The notes: generated by a model not told the origin, from the letters alone. Positions 1 through 8,652 are shown, numbered from the stretch's first letter. The stretch: DNA of 45,531 nt from an uncultured Burkholderiaceae bacterium (GCA_937871985.1 CALMPB010000037.1:1-45531); one strand, 5' to 3'. Numbers and translations: made by a program.

Positions 1-106
1 TTCGCCACTCGCCGCCAGACCGAAGTCCGCGCTGCCGTTCGACTTGCATGTGTAAAGCATCCCGCTAGCGTTCAATCTGAGCCAGGATCAAACTCTTCAG
101 TTCAAT
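1..106 (-). rRNA. rrs: 16S ribosomal RNA, 5' end only (partial)
   Basis: Read on the minus strand, positions about 77-98 give the universal 16S 5' sequence (GAGTTTGATCCTGGCTCAG). It is followed by the usual first variable segment ending at the window edge. The gene runs leftward out of the window, so only about the first 100 bases are present. The mature 5' end at about 106 is estimated from the family and not read directly. The leader and promoter lie to the right, so the rrn operon is transcribed away from the rest of this window. Confidence 0.97.
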
Positions 107-628
107 CTCTGTATATATCGTAGTTTCCTCGAGTGCCGAAGCACTCCGGTCATACGTCGCTTTGCTCAAAGAAAAAGCAGGTTTCTATTGACATAAAAAC
201 TTGGCTTCTTCATTTGTGCGAGCACTTGATAACTATTTGGCATCCCCTCGTGAAAGGGGTGGCCTCACGCATTCCAAGCGCCCACACTTATCGGTTGTTC
301 AATTGTTAAAGAGCAGTACCGCTTACTCACCCAGTTCGCTTCGCTTTCGAAGCGCGCTGTGTCAGCAGCAGAGAAACGAGATTATGAAGCAGTTTTTTTC
401 GTTTGTCAAATCAGGCGAAGAAGGTTTTTTGCGTGCCGCCTGCTGGCGAAATACGACGTATCTTCCACACCCCGGTTTGACTCAAACCGCCGCATCGCCC
501 CTGACCGATCCATCCAAACTTCGCCGGGCATAGCGCCTCACGCTCGGTTCGCACGCACCCGGTCGGTGTCTCTGCGTTCTTCGTGGCCATCCGGGTAAAC
601 CCTGATGTGTGTGCCGCGAAAGAACGTA
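107..628 (-). other. rrn operon leader (5' external transcribed spacer)
   Basis: This stretch lies between the proposed rrn promoter and the 16S 5' end and contains no credible protein gene. It holds a boxA-type antitermination site (300-315), a hairpin with arms GAGTGC/GCACTC at 131-146 whose transcribed loop is UUCG, and a second hairpin near 245-260 with CCCCT/AGGGG arms. Such elements are expected in an rRNA leader, for antitermination and for the stem cut by RNase III. The short open frames here are chance. Confidence 0.75.
300..315 (-). promoter_or_regulatory. rrn boxA antitermination element
   Basis: The minus strand reads TGCTCTTTAACAATTG, which matches the classic rrn leader boxA as known in enterobacteria (TGCTCTTTAACAAT). 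It sits about 195 nt upstream of the 16S 5' end. In the family it recruits NusB/NusE to make transcription of the rRNA operon resistant to termination. Confidence 0.85.
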
Positions 629-657
629 ACTATAGCAAGCCTTTTAACCCCGCGCAA
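629..657 (-). promoter_or_regulatory. Candidate rrn promoter
   Basis: On the minus strand there is a -35-like TTGCGC (652-657) and a -10 TATAGT (629-634) separated by 17 bp, directly upstream of the leader. The position, about 520 nt before the 16S gene and upstream of boxA, suits an rrn P1. The -35 is imperfect, and other start sites in the leader are possible. Confidence 0.55.
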
Positions 658-940
658 CTCGATTCCCCCCCAAAATCTCCCCGTCAAAGGCCCATTCCCC
701 GCCCCCAACCCCCTAACCCCTTGATCGGCTTCGGGTATTTATTTCTACCAACCGATGAAATTTTTTTGACCAGACGCCCCCGCCCCCCTCGATACCTACC
801 TCAAAGCCCCCGCCAAGGATCCACCAAGAACGGAAAAACGGAGAATTGGCCGATCGATCGGCGACTCGCTGGAAGCCGCCATGCTCGCTCGGCTCGTCAT
901 GGCACAAATGCGCGACGGCGCAGCCCGGCCTGTCTTATAT
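658..940. other. Intergenic region, no gene recognised
   Basis: This is the gap between the rrn promoter and msrA. The plus strand is rich in C runs around 660-800. Several overlapping short frames exist, but none has a ribosome binding site, domain or signal I can recognise. It may carry upstream activator sites for the rrn promoter; none was identified. Confidence 0.5.
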
Positions 941-961
941 AAGTAAAGCGTGGCTTTACTT
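941..961 (-). terminator. Hairpin just after msrA, possible terminator
   Basis: A perfect 9-bp stem (AAGTAAAGC / GCTTTACTT, loop GTG) begins 4 nt after the msrA stop codon. In the direction of msrA transcription the following bases are TTATATAAGAC, AU-rich but without a true U run. It is a plausible weak terminator or 3'-end stabiliser. Confidence 0.4.
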
Positions 962-964
962 ACA

Positions 965-1516
965 TTACGTCCGCAGCAACGGCGCGAACTTCTGGCGCAG
1001 CTTGGCCATTTTGGGTGAAATGACCATCTGGCAATAGCCCTGCTGCGGATGCCTGGCGTAATAGTCGCGATGGTAGTCTTCGGCTGGCCAGAACTTGGGT
1101 GCGGGTTCGAGGCGGGTTTCCAGCTTGCGGCCCAACAGCTCCTGGGTTTGCGCCATGACTTTGCGCGCCACCTCTTTTTGCTGCTCGGTTTCATAAAAGA
1201 CGACCGACGCATACTGTGTGCCGGCATCCGCCCCCTGCCGATTCAAGGAAGTGGGGTCGTGCGTGGCAAAAAATATTTCCAGTATGGTTTGCAGATCGAT
1301 GACGCTGGGGTCGAAACCAATCCGCACCACTTCGACGTGATCGGTATCGCCGCCGCATATCTGCTCGTAGCTTGGGTTCTCGATGTGCCCGCCGCTATAG
1401 CCGGACACCACCTCGCTCACTCCACGCACAGCCTGAAAGACCGACTCCGTGCACCAGAAGCAGCCGCCGCCTAAAGTGACAAACTCGAGTTGGGAATTTT
1501 CTGTGTTTTCCATCAT
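965..1516 (-). CDS. msrA: Peptide methionine sulfoxide reductase MsrA
   Basis: 183 aa, the usual length. MsrA reduces the S-epimer of methionine sulfoxide in proteins back to methionine with thioredoxin as electron donor. The hallmark GGCFWCTE motif places the catalytic cysteine at residue 19, and the HDPTSLNRQGAD and GTQYAS segments of the family follow in order. There is no signal peptide, so it is cytosolic. ATG codons at 1516 and 1513 are both possible. A 60-bp gap separates it from the small membrane protein gene upstream on the same strand, so co-transcription is possible. A hairpin follows the stop codon. No MsrB partner is seen nearby. Confidence 0.97.
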   Translation of the reverse strand: MMENTENSQLEFVTLGGGCFWCTESVFQAVRGVSEVVSGYSGGHIENPSYEQICGGDTDHVEVVRIGFDPSVIDLQTILEIFFATHDPTSLNRQGADAGTQYASVVFYETEQQKEVARKVMAQTQELLGRKLETRLEPAPKFWPAEDYHRDYYARHPQQGYCQMVISPKMAKLRQKFAPLLRT

Positions 1517-1576
1517 GGATCCTCAAGGACGCTTCATTCACAATCCGTTCAATCACTATATCGCAGTGCCTGCCAG

Positions 1577-1765
1577 TCAATGATGCACGACGAGCCTGAA
1601 CAGCGCGGGCCAATCCAGGCCGCCTATCACGAGCACAACGATGAGCCCGCCGACGGTAACGCCGATTGAACGCCACCACCCTCTGCCCGTCGAGCCTCGA
1701 TGAATGACGACTTGCAGAATGACCACCAGCAGCAAAACGATACCTGCGGCAATAAGATGAGCCAT
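1577..1765 (-). CDS. Small hydrophobic protein, two membrane segments
   Basis: 62 aa, family not recognised. Residues about 4-21 and 34-52 are hydrophobic and look like two transmembrane helices joined by a short basic loop (HRGSTGRGWWR). An AAAGGAAC ribosome binding site about 8 nt before the ATG supports translation. It lies between the cytochrome gene and msrA in the same direction. The function is unknown; inner-membrane location is inferred from composition. Confidence 0.5.
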   Translation of the reverse strand: MAHLIAAGIVLLLVVILQVVIHRGSTGRGWWRSIGVTVGGLIVVLVIGGLDWPALFRLVVHH

Positions 1766-1870
1766 GGCCTGTTCCTTTCTATTCGCGCTACTGCGTTTAC
1801 TTTTGTTTTTGCCTAAACGAGAAACCGCCCGCCACAGAAAGCATCCACATTCCCGGGAGCCGGCAAGCCC

Positions 1871-2281
1871 TTATTTCTCAGTATCGGCACCAGCACCGGC
1901 ATCGGCCAGCGACAATATCCATTTTGCCAGCTCGCGCGCCTCGGCCTCGCTGACCTGCGGCTGCGCGGGCATGGGGATGGCCCCCCAGCGGCCGCCGCCG
2001 CCGCTGCGTATGCTGTGCGCCAGGTAGTCGACAGCGCCGTCATGGCCGGCAAAGCGCTGGGCCACGGCCCTGAAGGCGGGGCCGACCCGCTGCCTGTCCA
2101 CGGTATGGCAGGCAATGCAATTTTTGGCCTGCGCCAGGCCCAGCCCCACGGCTTGCGCCCGCGCCGGCGGCACGTTCAGGAACCCCGCAAGCAGCAATAG
2201 CAGCGCACAGACGAACGCCGACGGCGAAACGGCGGAGCCGCGCGGCTTCTTGTTGAGCTTGAACTGCATCGACATAACCAT
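1871..2281 (-). CDS. Secreted c-type cytochrome (c551/c8-like)
   Basis: 136 aa from the ATG at 2281, chosen because AAGAAGG lies about 8 nt upstream. The open frame extends further upstream, but that part has no signal. Residues about 22-42 form a signal peptide (leucine core, PPARAQA cleavage region). The single haem-binding motif CIACH is at 55-59, followed by a VGPAF segment, and Met104 in IPMPAQPQV is the likely axial ligand. This is the arrangement of small periplasmic class I cytochromes that shuttle electrons to oxidases or reductases. No partner enzyme is adjacent, so the redox partner is unknown. ATG codons two and four residues further in are alternatives. Confidence 0.85.
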   Translation of the reverse strand: MVMSMQFKLNKKPRGSAVSPSAFVCALLLLLAGFLNVPPARAQAVGLGLAQAKNCIACHTVDRQRVGPAFRAVAQRFAGHDGAVDYLAHSIRSGGGGRWGAIPMPAQPQVSEAEARELAKWILSLADAGAGADTEK

Positions 2282-2494
2282 GAAACTTGCCTTCTTGTAC
2301 TTGGATGGCATAAAAATAATCGCCATAAATAATCCGCGCCCGCAGATAGAATTCAGGATATAGGGCGTATTATCGGCCAGACTGCGGCGCAGCGCCATGC
2401 AACAGCGCAAGACACGGCGCCATTCGCGCGCGGTTTTGCACGGCCGGCGCAAACTCGTTCAAACCTCAAACCACTCGTCATAGAAAACAATCTT

Positions 2495-3289
2495 ATGCTC
2501 CAGTATCCAAAGTTTGACCCCATCGCCATACAAATCGGGCCCGTGGCCGTTCACTGGTACGGACTTATGTACTTGGTGGGCTTCGCGCTCGTCTGGATTC
2601 TTGGACGCTGGCGCATCCAGCACGGCAAAAGCAAGCTTACCGTGTCCGATCTGGAAGACCTGATCTTTTATTGCGTGCTTGGCGTGGTCGTCGGCGGCCG
2701 CCTGGGCTACGTGTTGTTTTACCAGCCTTCCCAATACCTGGCGCACCCGCTGGAAATTTTTTACCTGTGGCAAGGCGGCATGTCGTTCCATGGCGGCCTT
2801 ATCGGCGTCATTACCGTTTTGCTGCTGTTCGCCCGCAAGAAAAAATGCCGGTTTCTTGAAGTCGGCGATTTCATCGCCCCGCTGATTCCGCTTGGCCTGG
2901 CGGCCGGCCGCCTGGGCAACTTCATCAACGGCGAACTATGGGGCCGCCCCACCACCGTGCCCTGGGGCATGGTCTTTCCGCAAACCGGCGACGGGATTCC
3001 ACGCCACCCCTCGCAGCTTTACGAAATGGGACTCGAAGGCTTTGCCTTGTTCGCCATTTTATGGTGGTTCGCCAGAAAGCCGCGCCCCGTTGGGCAAACG
3101 AGCGCGGTCTTTCTGATGGGCTACGGGGCATTCCGGTTCCTGGTGGAATTTACCCGCGCGCCCGACGCCTTCCTGGGGCTTTTGGCCGGAGGGCTATCGA
3201 TGGGTCAATTATTGTCTTTGCCCATGATCGTCATTGGCGCGATTCTTTTTTTCCATTCAGGAAAATCGAACCGCGCACCGACACCGTAA
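2495..3289 (+). CDS. lgt: Prolipoprotein diacylglyceryl transferase
   Basis: 264 aa, typical length. Lgt moves a diacylglyceryl group from phosphatidylglycerol to the lipobox cysteine of prolipoproteins, the first step of lipoprotein maturation in the inner membrane. The family signature [15 protein letters not shown] spans residues about 138-152. The [11 protein letters not shown] and MSFHGGLIG segments and seven or so hydrophobic helices are present. Its products would include Pal and the NodT-type lipoprotein encoded in this window. The last 59 bases overlap the 3' end of the convergent SIMPL-domain gene, an unusually deep coding overlap. Confidence 0.97.
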   Translation: MLQYPKFDPIAIQIGPVAVHWYGLMYLVGFALVWILGRWRIQHGKSKLTVSDLEDLIFYCVLGVVVGGRLGYVLFYQPSQYLAHPLEIFYLWQGGMSFHGGLIGVITVLLLFARKKKCRFLEVGDFIAPLIPLGLAAGRLGNFINGELWGRPTTVPWGMVFPQTGDGIPRHPSQLYEMGLEGFALFAILWWFARKPRPVGQTSAVFLMGYGAFRFLVEFTRAPDAFLGLLAGGLSMGQLLSLPMIVIGAILFFHSGKSNRAPTP

Positions 3290-3986
3290 CGGTTTCGGTT
3301 CCGCCCTCGAGCGGCACGGCGGCCTTGTCGGCGGCCATCGCCATCATGCGCGGCGCGGGCTGATAAGGCTGCACGCCCGATCCGCCCAGCTCTACATTGC
3401 GCAATGCATACGAGGAATAGCCGAAAGCATCGGTCAAAGCCTGGGCACGCTGCTGGAAGGCCTTGACGGCTTCGGCCAGAAGGCTTTGCTCGGCCTTGGC
3501 CCGTGCTTCGCGCGATACTGAAAACGCCAAACCGGCAATAGGCATGCGGTCGCTCAAAGTATTGGCCAGCTTCGAGGCCGCCTCGAAGTCGGTGGACTCT
3601 AGGATGATTTCGCCGCGCCCGCGCCACGAGGTTATCTTGCCGCTTTTATCGGTAAACGGGTACAGGTTGTAGCTGCCGCTGCGCGCCTTGACCTTGGCAT
3701 TGCCCTTGGCCTGATCCATGACGCTGTTCAGGGTCTTGCCCAGCGCGGCGGCAACCTTGGCCTGCGATGCATCGGTCAATTCGGCCGCCAGCGTGATCTT
3801 GACCGTGTCTTGCGCCACCACGGACGAAGCTTCTGCGTTCAGCGAAGCCTGAGGCCACTTGGCGCCGGCCTGTTGCTCCGCACCAGGCGCTTGCGCATAG
3901 GCCGGCGCCTGGGCCGCGAACGCGCAGGCCAGGGCCAGCGCCGCAACACACAACAGTTGTTTACGCTTTATTCGACCACGCGCCAA
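3231..3986 (-). CDS. SIMPL-domain (DUF541) periplasmic protein
   Basis: About 251 aa from a TTG at 3986, preceded by GAGG with 7 nt spacing. From here the protein opens with a basic n-region (ARGRIKRKQ), a hydrophobic core and an AYAQA-like cleavage site, a normal signal peptide. The frame stays open to an ATG at 4109, but that would put about 45 residues encoded by palindromic hairpin DNA before the signal peptide, which is unlikely. The body matches SIMPL/DUF541: alternating ITLAAELTD, a [11 protein letters not shown] strand and a final [14 protein letters not shown] strand. Family members are periplasmic or secreted and poorly understood; some affect stress resistance. The 3' end overlaps lgt by 59 bp, and a terminator and 6S RNA lie upstream. 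Confidence 0.85.
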   Translation of the reverse strand: MARGRIKRKQLLCVAALALACAFAAQAPAYAQAPGAEQQAGAKWPQASLNAEASSVVAQDTVKITLAAELTDASQAKVAAALGKTLNSVMDQAKGNAKVKARSGSYNLYPFTDKSGKITSWRGRGEIILESTDFEAASKLANTLSDRMPIAGLAFSVSREARAKAEQSLLAEAVKAFQQRAQALTDAFGYSSYALRNVELGGSGVQPYQPAPRMMAMAADKAAVPLEGGTETVTVSVRGSIFLNGKKESRQ

Positions 3987-3993
3987 AGCGCAA

Positions 3994-4091
3994 GCCTCGG
4001 ACTTCAGGCCGAGGCCAAGCGAGGCAAGGTCGATACGGCGCCGAAGGCGCCCCCGCATTGTGGAGGAGAGGCTCCGGCCTTCGGGCCGGAG
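3994..4091. repeat. Row of three perfect hairpins
   Basis: Three perfect stem-loops follow one another within 98 bp: GCCTCGG/CCGAGGC (3994-4015), GGCGCC-gaa-GGCGCC (4037-4051) and CTCCGGCC-TTCG-GGCCGGAG (4072-4091). The last has a C(UUCG)G tetraloop on the plus strand. They lie in the leader of the SIMPL gene, downstream of the 6S terminator. Possible roles are mRNA structure, REP-like elements or transcription barriers; none can be chosen from sequence alone. Confidence 0.7.
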
Positions 4092-4120
4092 TTCTTCAAA
4101 TTGATTCATACCATTTCCCC

Positions 4121-4158
4121 ATAAAAGAAAAAGCCCGTCGTGGAACGACGAGCTTTTT
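4121..4158 (-). terminator. Rho-independent terminator after 6S RNA (bidirectional shape)
   Basis: The stem CGTCGT/ACGACG is extended by AAAAAGC/GCTTTTT with one mismatch and has a 3-nt loop. On the minus strand it is followed by CTTTTTCTTTT. It lies about 15-50 nt past the predicted 3' end of 6S RNA. The A-tract/T-tract symmetry would also let it work on the plus strand. Confidence 0.85.
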
Positions 4159-4170
4159 GAAAAATGCCCC

Positions 4171-4378
4171 GCCTGTGCCGTCTAGACCGGCATCCTGGAA
4201 CCGAGGGTTCAAGGTTGGTCGCCATCAGTCAAACTCTGGGATCACCAAATTAAGGTGTTCACGCCTGTTTGTCAATCCGGCAACCTGCATGCCATAAGCA
4301 TTGGTTCAAGGAATGTATGGTCGTGTCACAAACACTGCAGGGACTAACGGTTAGGCTACGCCGACCGGCACGGCCGCG
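4171..4378 (-). ncRNA. ssrS: 6S RNA
   Basis: 6S RNA binds the housekeeping RNA polymerase holoenzyme and mimics an open promoter in stationary phase. The evidence is position and structure. It begins about 25 nt after zapA on the same strand, the conserved proteobacterial order, and ends before a strong terminator. The two ends pair: GCCGUGCC with GGCACaGGC, then GUCGGCGU with AUGCCGGU. This makes the closing stem. The interior contains 6S-like segments such as CCUUGAACC repeated twice. The length of about 200 nt fits the family. The exact ends are estimates, and a covariance-model search would settle them. Confidence 0.78.
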
Positions 4379-4402
4379 CAACCAATATTGGGTTACTGAC
4401 TT

Positions 4403-4711
4403 TTATTTACCTGAGGCGGCTCCGATGACTTGATCGATCATGCCGTGCATGTCGTCGATTTTACGCTTGAAATCGCCGACGGCGACATTGCTGAGCGGCC
4501 CATCAGGCGCGCGCATGGCCAATAGCTCGGCGGCGATCTGGATGGCCGCCATGACGGCGATGCGTTCGTTGCTGGCAATTTTACCAGACCCTTTCACACC
4601 CAGCATGCGTTGGTCGACAAGCCGAACCGCCGCAAGCAGAGCGTCTTTTTCGTCTGGGGCGCAGGCCAGGGAATAGTCCCGCCCCAAAATGGATACGTCG
4701 ATGCGCTCCAT
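4403..4711 (-). CDS. zapA: Cell division protein ZapA
   Basis: 102 aa, normal size. ZapA binds FtsZ and bundles its protofilaments at mid-cell. The N-terminal MERIDVSILGRDYSLACAPD is the typical small FtsZ-binding head with the family VxILGr-Y-hxCp pattern. It is followed by the VRLVDQRM helix and a C-terminal dimer and tetramer coiled coil (residues about 50-98, IAVMAAIQIAAELL). The gene begins 4 bp after the end of the ZapB-like gene upstream, so the two are almost certainly co-transcribed. 6S RNA follows directly. Confidence 0.93.
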   Translation of the reverse strand: MERIDVSILGRDYSLACAPDEKDALLAAVRLVDQRMLGVKGSGKIASNERIAVMAAIQIAAELLAMRAPDGPLSNVAVGDFKRKIDDMHGMIDQVIGAASGK

Positions 4712-4715
4712 GGCA

Positions 4716-5120
4716 TTACTCCTGAGACGCGCCAGGCAGACGCTCTAGTATGGCATCGATGCGATCTTTGGCGGCGCCCGCCGCGGCGCGCAGCCGATCT
4801 GCTTCGGACTGGCTGGCCTGCAAGGTTTGTGCAACCTTGTCGTAGTCGGCCTTGTAGCGCGAGGCTTCGAGCCGCAGCTCGAGCTGCGCGGCCTCGGCCT
4901 GGGCCCGCACGGCGCCAATCTCGTTGTCGTGTTCGGAAAGACGCTGAGCCACGGAAGCGTGCTCGTTCAGTTGGCGGGCCAACTGATCGCGCAGCGCGCT
5001 GCGCTCTTGCTGCAGGCTGGTAAGCTGCGCCTGCAGCGACGCGCGCTCGGCCTGAAGCTGGCGGGTCAACTGCACCATTTGCCCGATGCGGGCAGCGAGG
5101 GTATCGAGATCTTGCAACAT
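4716..5120 (-). CDS. zapB: ZapB-like coiled-coil division protein
   Basis: 134 aa from the ATG at 5120. The open frame runs to 5174, but MLQDLDTLAARIGQM matches how such proteins begin. Residues about 1-110 are a nearly continuous coiled coil rich in Q, L, A and E (LTRQLQAERASLQAQLTSLQ), ending in an AKDRIDAILERLPG motif. In betaproteobacteria a short coiled-coil protein encoded directly before zapA is usually annotated as ZapB or TIGR02449 family, a link between ZapA-FtsZ and the chromosome terminus region. Identification is by context and composition, because coiled coils carry little specific signal. No good ribosome binding site is visible. Confidence 0.7.
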   Translation of the reverse strand: MLQDLDTLAARIGQMVQLTRQLQAERASLQAQLTSLQQERSALRDQLARQLNEHASVAQRLSEHDNEIGAVRAQAEAAQLELRLEASRYKADYDKVAQTLQASQSEADRLRAAAGAAKDRIDAILERLPGASQE

Positions 5121-5347
5121 GGGCGTTATCGTAAACCATCCCTCCCCCCGGTGGGAAGACAAGATGGGCTTCAATTTGAATCAAGAGTGAAAGCATAACT
5201 GAAAACCGGCGTCCGTCCCATCGAACGGCCCGACGCTGGTCTACAATGTTTCCCGAATCAATGCGAAGGCGTGTAGCGGCCTTTACATTTATTGTCCATA
5301 CGTCAGAAATTTCTTCAAGAATCAAAAAAGCCAGTCCGGAGATCCGC

Positions 5348-6259
5348 ATGCCGTCCATTGCCGAAAAAACCTATGCCCCCGCCGCCAGCCTGAATGTTGC
5401 GTTCCTGGGGCTGGGCGTAATGGGCTATCCCATGGCGGGCCACTTGAGCAAGGCGGGACACCGCGTCACCGTCTACAACCGCAGCGCCGGCAAAGCCCAG
5501 GCCTGGACGGCGGAGTTCGGCGGCAGGTCGGCCGCCACGCCGCGCGAAGCGGCGCAAGAGGCGGACATCGTGTTCAGCTGCGTGGGCAACGACGACGATT
5601 TGCGCAGCGTCGTGCTGGGCGAAAACGGCGCGCTGGCCGGCATGCGGGCAGGATCTTTGTTCGTCGATCATACAACCGCCTCGGCCCAGGTCGCGCGCGA
5701 ACTGCATGCACAAGCCGCCCAGAATCGGATCGGCTTCGTCGACGCTCCCGTCTCGGGCGGCGAAGCCGGCGCCGTCCATGGCCGGCTTACCGTTATGTGC
5801 GGCGGCGAACCCGGCCAATTCGCCGTCATGGAACCCGTGGCCCGCGCCTACGCGCAGGCCGTAACCCTGCTGGGCGAGCCGGGCTCGGGCCAACTTTGCA
5901 AAATGGTCAATCAGATATGCATTGCCGGCATCCTGCAAGGCCTGGCCGAGGCCATCGCATTCGGCAAGACGGCCGGCCTGGATATCGAGCAGGTGCTCAA
6001 GGTCATTGGCAAGGGCGCGGCCCAAAGCTGGCAGATGGACAACCGGGGCAGCACCATGGCCCAGGGCAAATTCGATTTCGGCTTCGCCGTCGACTGGATG
6101 CGCAAGGATCTGGGCCTGGTGCTCGACGAGGCCAAGAACAACGGCGCGCGGCTGCCTCTGACCGCGCTGATCGATCAGTTTTACGCCGACGTGCAGCACA
6201 TGGGCGGCAACCGCTGGGATACCTCCGCGCTGATCGCCCGGCTGGACGGCAAACGCTGA
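5348..6259 (+). CDS. Beta-hydroxyacid dehydrogenase (HIBADH family)
   Basis: 303 aa from the ATG at 5348, with CCGGAG about 7 nt upstream; the longer open frame to 5246 has no signal. The enzyme oxidises a 3-hydroxyacid (3-hydroxyisobutyrate or tartronate semialdehyde type) with NAD(P). The Rossmann motif GLGVMG is at residues 21-26 after a FLG beta strand. The substrate-binding VDAPVSGGEAGA segment is present. The catalytic lysine is Lys185 in GSGQLCKMVNQ. The C-terminal all-helical domain is complete (DFGFAVDWMRKDLGL). Sequence alone does not decide between 3-hydroxyisobutyrate dehydrogenase, tartronate semialdehyde reductase and succinate semialdehyde reductase. It faces rppH tail to tail with a 33-bp gap. 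Confidence 0.9.
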   Translation: MPSIAEKTYAPAASLNVAFLGLGVMGYPMAGHLSKAGHRVTVYNRSAGKAQAWTAEFGGRSAATPREAAQEADIVFSCVGNDDDLRSVVLGENGALAGMRAGSLFVDHTTASAQVARELHAQAAQNRIGFVDAPVSGGEAGAVHGRLTVMCGGEPGQFAVMEPVARAYAQAVTLLGEPGSGQLCKMVNQICIAGILQGLAEAIAFGKTAGLDIEQVLKVIGKGAAQSWQMDNRGSTMAQGKFDFGFAVDWMRKDLGLVLDEAKNNGARLPLTALIDQFYADVQHMGGNRWDTSALIARLDGKR

Positions 6260-6292
6260 ATCCCGCCACGGGCCTGGCGCGCCAACAGCGCG

Positions 6293-6850
6293 CTAGCCGG
6301 GCGTGGGCGCCTGGTCTTTGTCGGGCGCCGCGCCACCGCGATGCGCGCGCTGGCGCAAATAGCGGATGTCCTGGCCGCGCTTGAACAGCACGCCGGCCAG
6401 CTCGTTGAGCGCCTGGGTGTAGACCTCGCGCTTGAACTCGATGACGGCATCGAGCGGAACCCAATAGTGGTTCCAGCGCCAGGCGTCGAACTCGGGATGC
6501 CGCGTGGCGCGCAGGCAGACGTCCGAATCGCGGCCGACCAGCCGCAGCAAGAACCAGATTTGCTTTTGTCCTTTGTACAGGCCGCGCGAATCGCGCCGAA
6601 CGAAATCGCTTGGCACGTTGTAGCGCAACCAGTCGCGCGTCCGTCCCAGTATCCGGACATGATCCGGCAGCAAACCGACCTCTTCGTGAAGCTCACGATA
6701 CATGGCTTGCACTGGGCTCTCACCGTGTTTGATGCCGCCTTGCGGGAACTGCCAGGCATGCTCCCGAATACGCTTACCCCAAAAAACCTCGTTTTTATGG
6801 TTTACAAGGATAATGCCGACATTAGGACGGTAGCCTTCGCGATCTAACAT
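6293..6850 (-). CDS. rppH: RNA pyrophosphohydrolase RppH
   Basis: 185 aa. RppH removes pyrophosphate from the 5' triphosphate end of mRNA and so starts RNase E-dependent decay. The N-terminus [17 protein letters not shown] and the [12 protein letters not shown] stretch are characteristic. The Nudix box runs over residues about 39-60, with REL-EEVGL holding the metal-binding glutamates. The long [14 protein letters not shown] segment is also RppH-specific. A GAGG lies 7 nt before the start. It is divergent from proS across a 62-bp AT-rich gap that must carry both promoters. The C-terminal tail after about residue 160 is basic and probably disordered. Confidence 0.95.
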   Translation of the reverse strand: MLDREGYRPNVGIILVNHKNEVFWGKRIREHAWQFPQGGIKHGESPVQAMYRELHEEVGLLPDHVRILGRTRDWLRYNVPSDFVRRDSRGLYKGQKQIWFLLRLVGRDSDVCLRATRHPEFDAWRWNHYWVPLDAVIEFKREVYTQALNELAGVLFKRGQDIRYLRQRAHRGGAAPDKDQAPTPG

Positions 6851-6912
6851 GGGCCACCTCTATAAACTTATACAATTACGTCCAATTATACGTATCTGTC
6901 GAGAACCCTACC

Positions 6913-8652
6913 ATGCGCGCATCCAAGTATCACATCAACACCCTCAAAGAAGCCCCTGCCGAAGCCGAAGTCATCAGCCACCAGCTCATGACCCGCGCCG
7001 GAATGATCCGCAAGGCGGCGGGCGGTATCTATACCTATATGCCCCTGGGCCTCAAGGTGTTGCGCAAAATCGAAAACATCGTGCGCCAGGAAATGAACGC
7101 GGCGGGCGCCATCGAGCTGCTGATGCCGGTGGTGCAGCCGGCCGAACTCTGGATGGAGTCGGGCCGCTGGGAAAAATACGGCGCCGAACTGCTGCGCATC
7201 AAGGATCGCCATCAGCGCGACTTCGTCCTGCAGCCGACCTCGGAAGAAGTCATCACCGACATCGCGCGCAACGAAATCCATAGCTGGCGCCAGCTGCCCG
7301 TCAACTTCTACCACATCCAGACCAAGTTCCGCGACGAGCGCCGCCCCCGCTTCGGGCTGATGCGCGGACGCGAGTTCACCATGAAGGACGCCTACTCCTT
7401 CGATCGGGACGAAGCATCGGCGCAAGCCAGCTACGACAATATGTATGCCGCCTACATGCGCATCTTCGAGCGTCTTGGCCTGGAGTTCCGGGCGGTTGCC
7501 GCCGACACCGGCTCCATCGGCGGGTCGCGCAGCCACGAATTCCAGGTCATCGCCGACACCGGCGAAGACCTGCTGGTCTACAACCCCGAGTCCCAATACG
7601 CGGCCAATATCGAATTGGCCGAGGCCCCCTGCCTGATCGCCGAGCGCGGCGCCGCCACCGAAGCGCTGGCCAAAACGCCCACCCCCGACGCGCAAAAGTG
7701 CGAGGCCGTGGCCGAACTGCTGCAGCGCCCGCTGTCGGACACCGTCAAAGCCATCGTGCTGGCCACCGAACCCGAAGAAGACGGCGGCCAGGCCGCCCTG
7801 TGGCTGCTGCTGCTGCGCGGCGACCACGAGCTGAACGAAGTCAAGGCCGGCAAGCTGGCCGGCCTCGACCGCGGCTATCGATTCGCCAGCGACGCCGAAA
7901 TCAAACGGGCGTTCGGCTGCCCGCCCGGCTACCTGGGCCCCATCCAGACTCAAGAGGCCATGACCATCATCGCCGACTCCACCGTGGCCAACATGAGCAA
8001 CTTCATCTGCGGGGCCAACGACGAAGGCTTCCACTACACCGGGGTCAACTGGGGACGCGACCTGCCCGAGCCCGCCATGGTGGCCGACCTGCGCAACGTC
8101 GTCGCCGGCGACCCCGACCCGCAAGGCGGACAACTGGCGATTCAGCGCGGCATCGAAGTCGGGCATGTGTTTTTCCTGGGCGACAAATACTCCAAGGCGC
8201 TGCAGGCCACGTTCCTGGAAACCGACGGCAAGCCCGCCGTGTTGCAAATGGGCTGCTACGGCATCGGCATCAGCCGCATCTCCGCCGCCGCCATCGAGCA
8301 GAACCACGACGACAAGGGCATCATCTGGCCCAAGGCCATCGCGCCGTTCGAAGCGGTCATCTGCCCCATGGGCTTCTACAAGAGTGAAACAGTGCGCAAC
8401 ACCGCCGAAACGCTTTACCGGCAGCTCCAGGAGCAAGGCGTGGATGTCATGCTGGACGACCGCGATACGCGGCCGGGCGTCATGTTCGCCGACTGGGAAC
8501 TCATTGGCGCGCCTCTGCGCATCACGGTGGGCGATCGCGGCCTGAAGGACGGCATCGTCGAAATCCAGGATCGCCGCAGCGGCCAGTCCAGCAATGTCCC
8601 CGTCGACAACGCCCTGGCCCATGCAATAGAGCAATTAAAATTATTACGCTGA
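6913..8652 (+). CDS. proS: Prolyl-tRNA synthetase
   Basis: 579 aa, the length of the bacterial type with an inserted editing domain. It charges tRNA-Pro with proline in the cytosol. Class II motif 2 is visible as [12 protein letters not shown] with [12 protein letters not shown] after it, and motif 3 as GCYGIGISR at about 447-455. Between them (about 220-400) lies the YbaK-like INS domain that hydrolyses Ala-tRNA-Pro. The C-terminal anticodon-binding domain ends the protein ([21 protein letters not shown]). A 7-bp GC hairpin lies between it and ybgC. Confidence 0.98.
   Translation: MRASKYHINTLKEAPAEAEVISHQLMTRAGMIRKAAGGIYTYMPLGLKVLRKIENIVRQEMNAAGAIELLMPVVQPAELWMESGRWEKYGAELLRIKDRHQRDFVLQPTSEEVITDIARNEIHSWRQLPVNFYHIQTKFRDERRPRFGLMRGREFTMKDAYSFDRDEASAQASYDNMYAAYMRIFERLGLEFRAVAADTGSIGGSRSHEFQVIADTGEDLLVYNPESQYAANIELAEAPCLIAERGAATEALAKTPTPDAQKCEAVAELLQRPLSDTVKAIVLATEPEEDGGQAALWLLLLRGDHELNEVKAGKLAGLDRGYRFASDAEIKRAFGCPPGYLGPIQTQEAMTIIADSTVANMSNFICGANDEGFHYTGVNWGRDLPEPAMVADLRNVVAGDPDPQGGQLAIQRGIEVGHVFFLGDKYSKALQATFLETDGKPAVLQMGCYGIGISRISAAAIEQNHDDKGIIWPKAIAPFEAVICPMGFYKSETVRNTAETLYRQLQEQGVDVMLDDRDTRPGVMFADWELIGAPLRITVGDRGLKDGIVEIQDRRSGQSSNVPVDNALAHAIEQLKLLR

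Noticed and set aside
201..942. Short plus-strand ORFs upstream of the 16S gene
   Set aside because: They cover the rRNA leader and the following gap, have no ribosome binding sites and show rRNA-leader elements on the other strand.
6886..8634. 582-aa open frame on the minus strand over proS
   Set aside because: It is antisense to a clear prolyl-tRNA synthetase; long antisense frames are expected in GC-rich DNA, and it has no recognisable domain.
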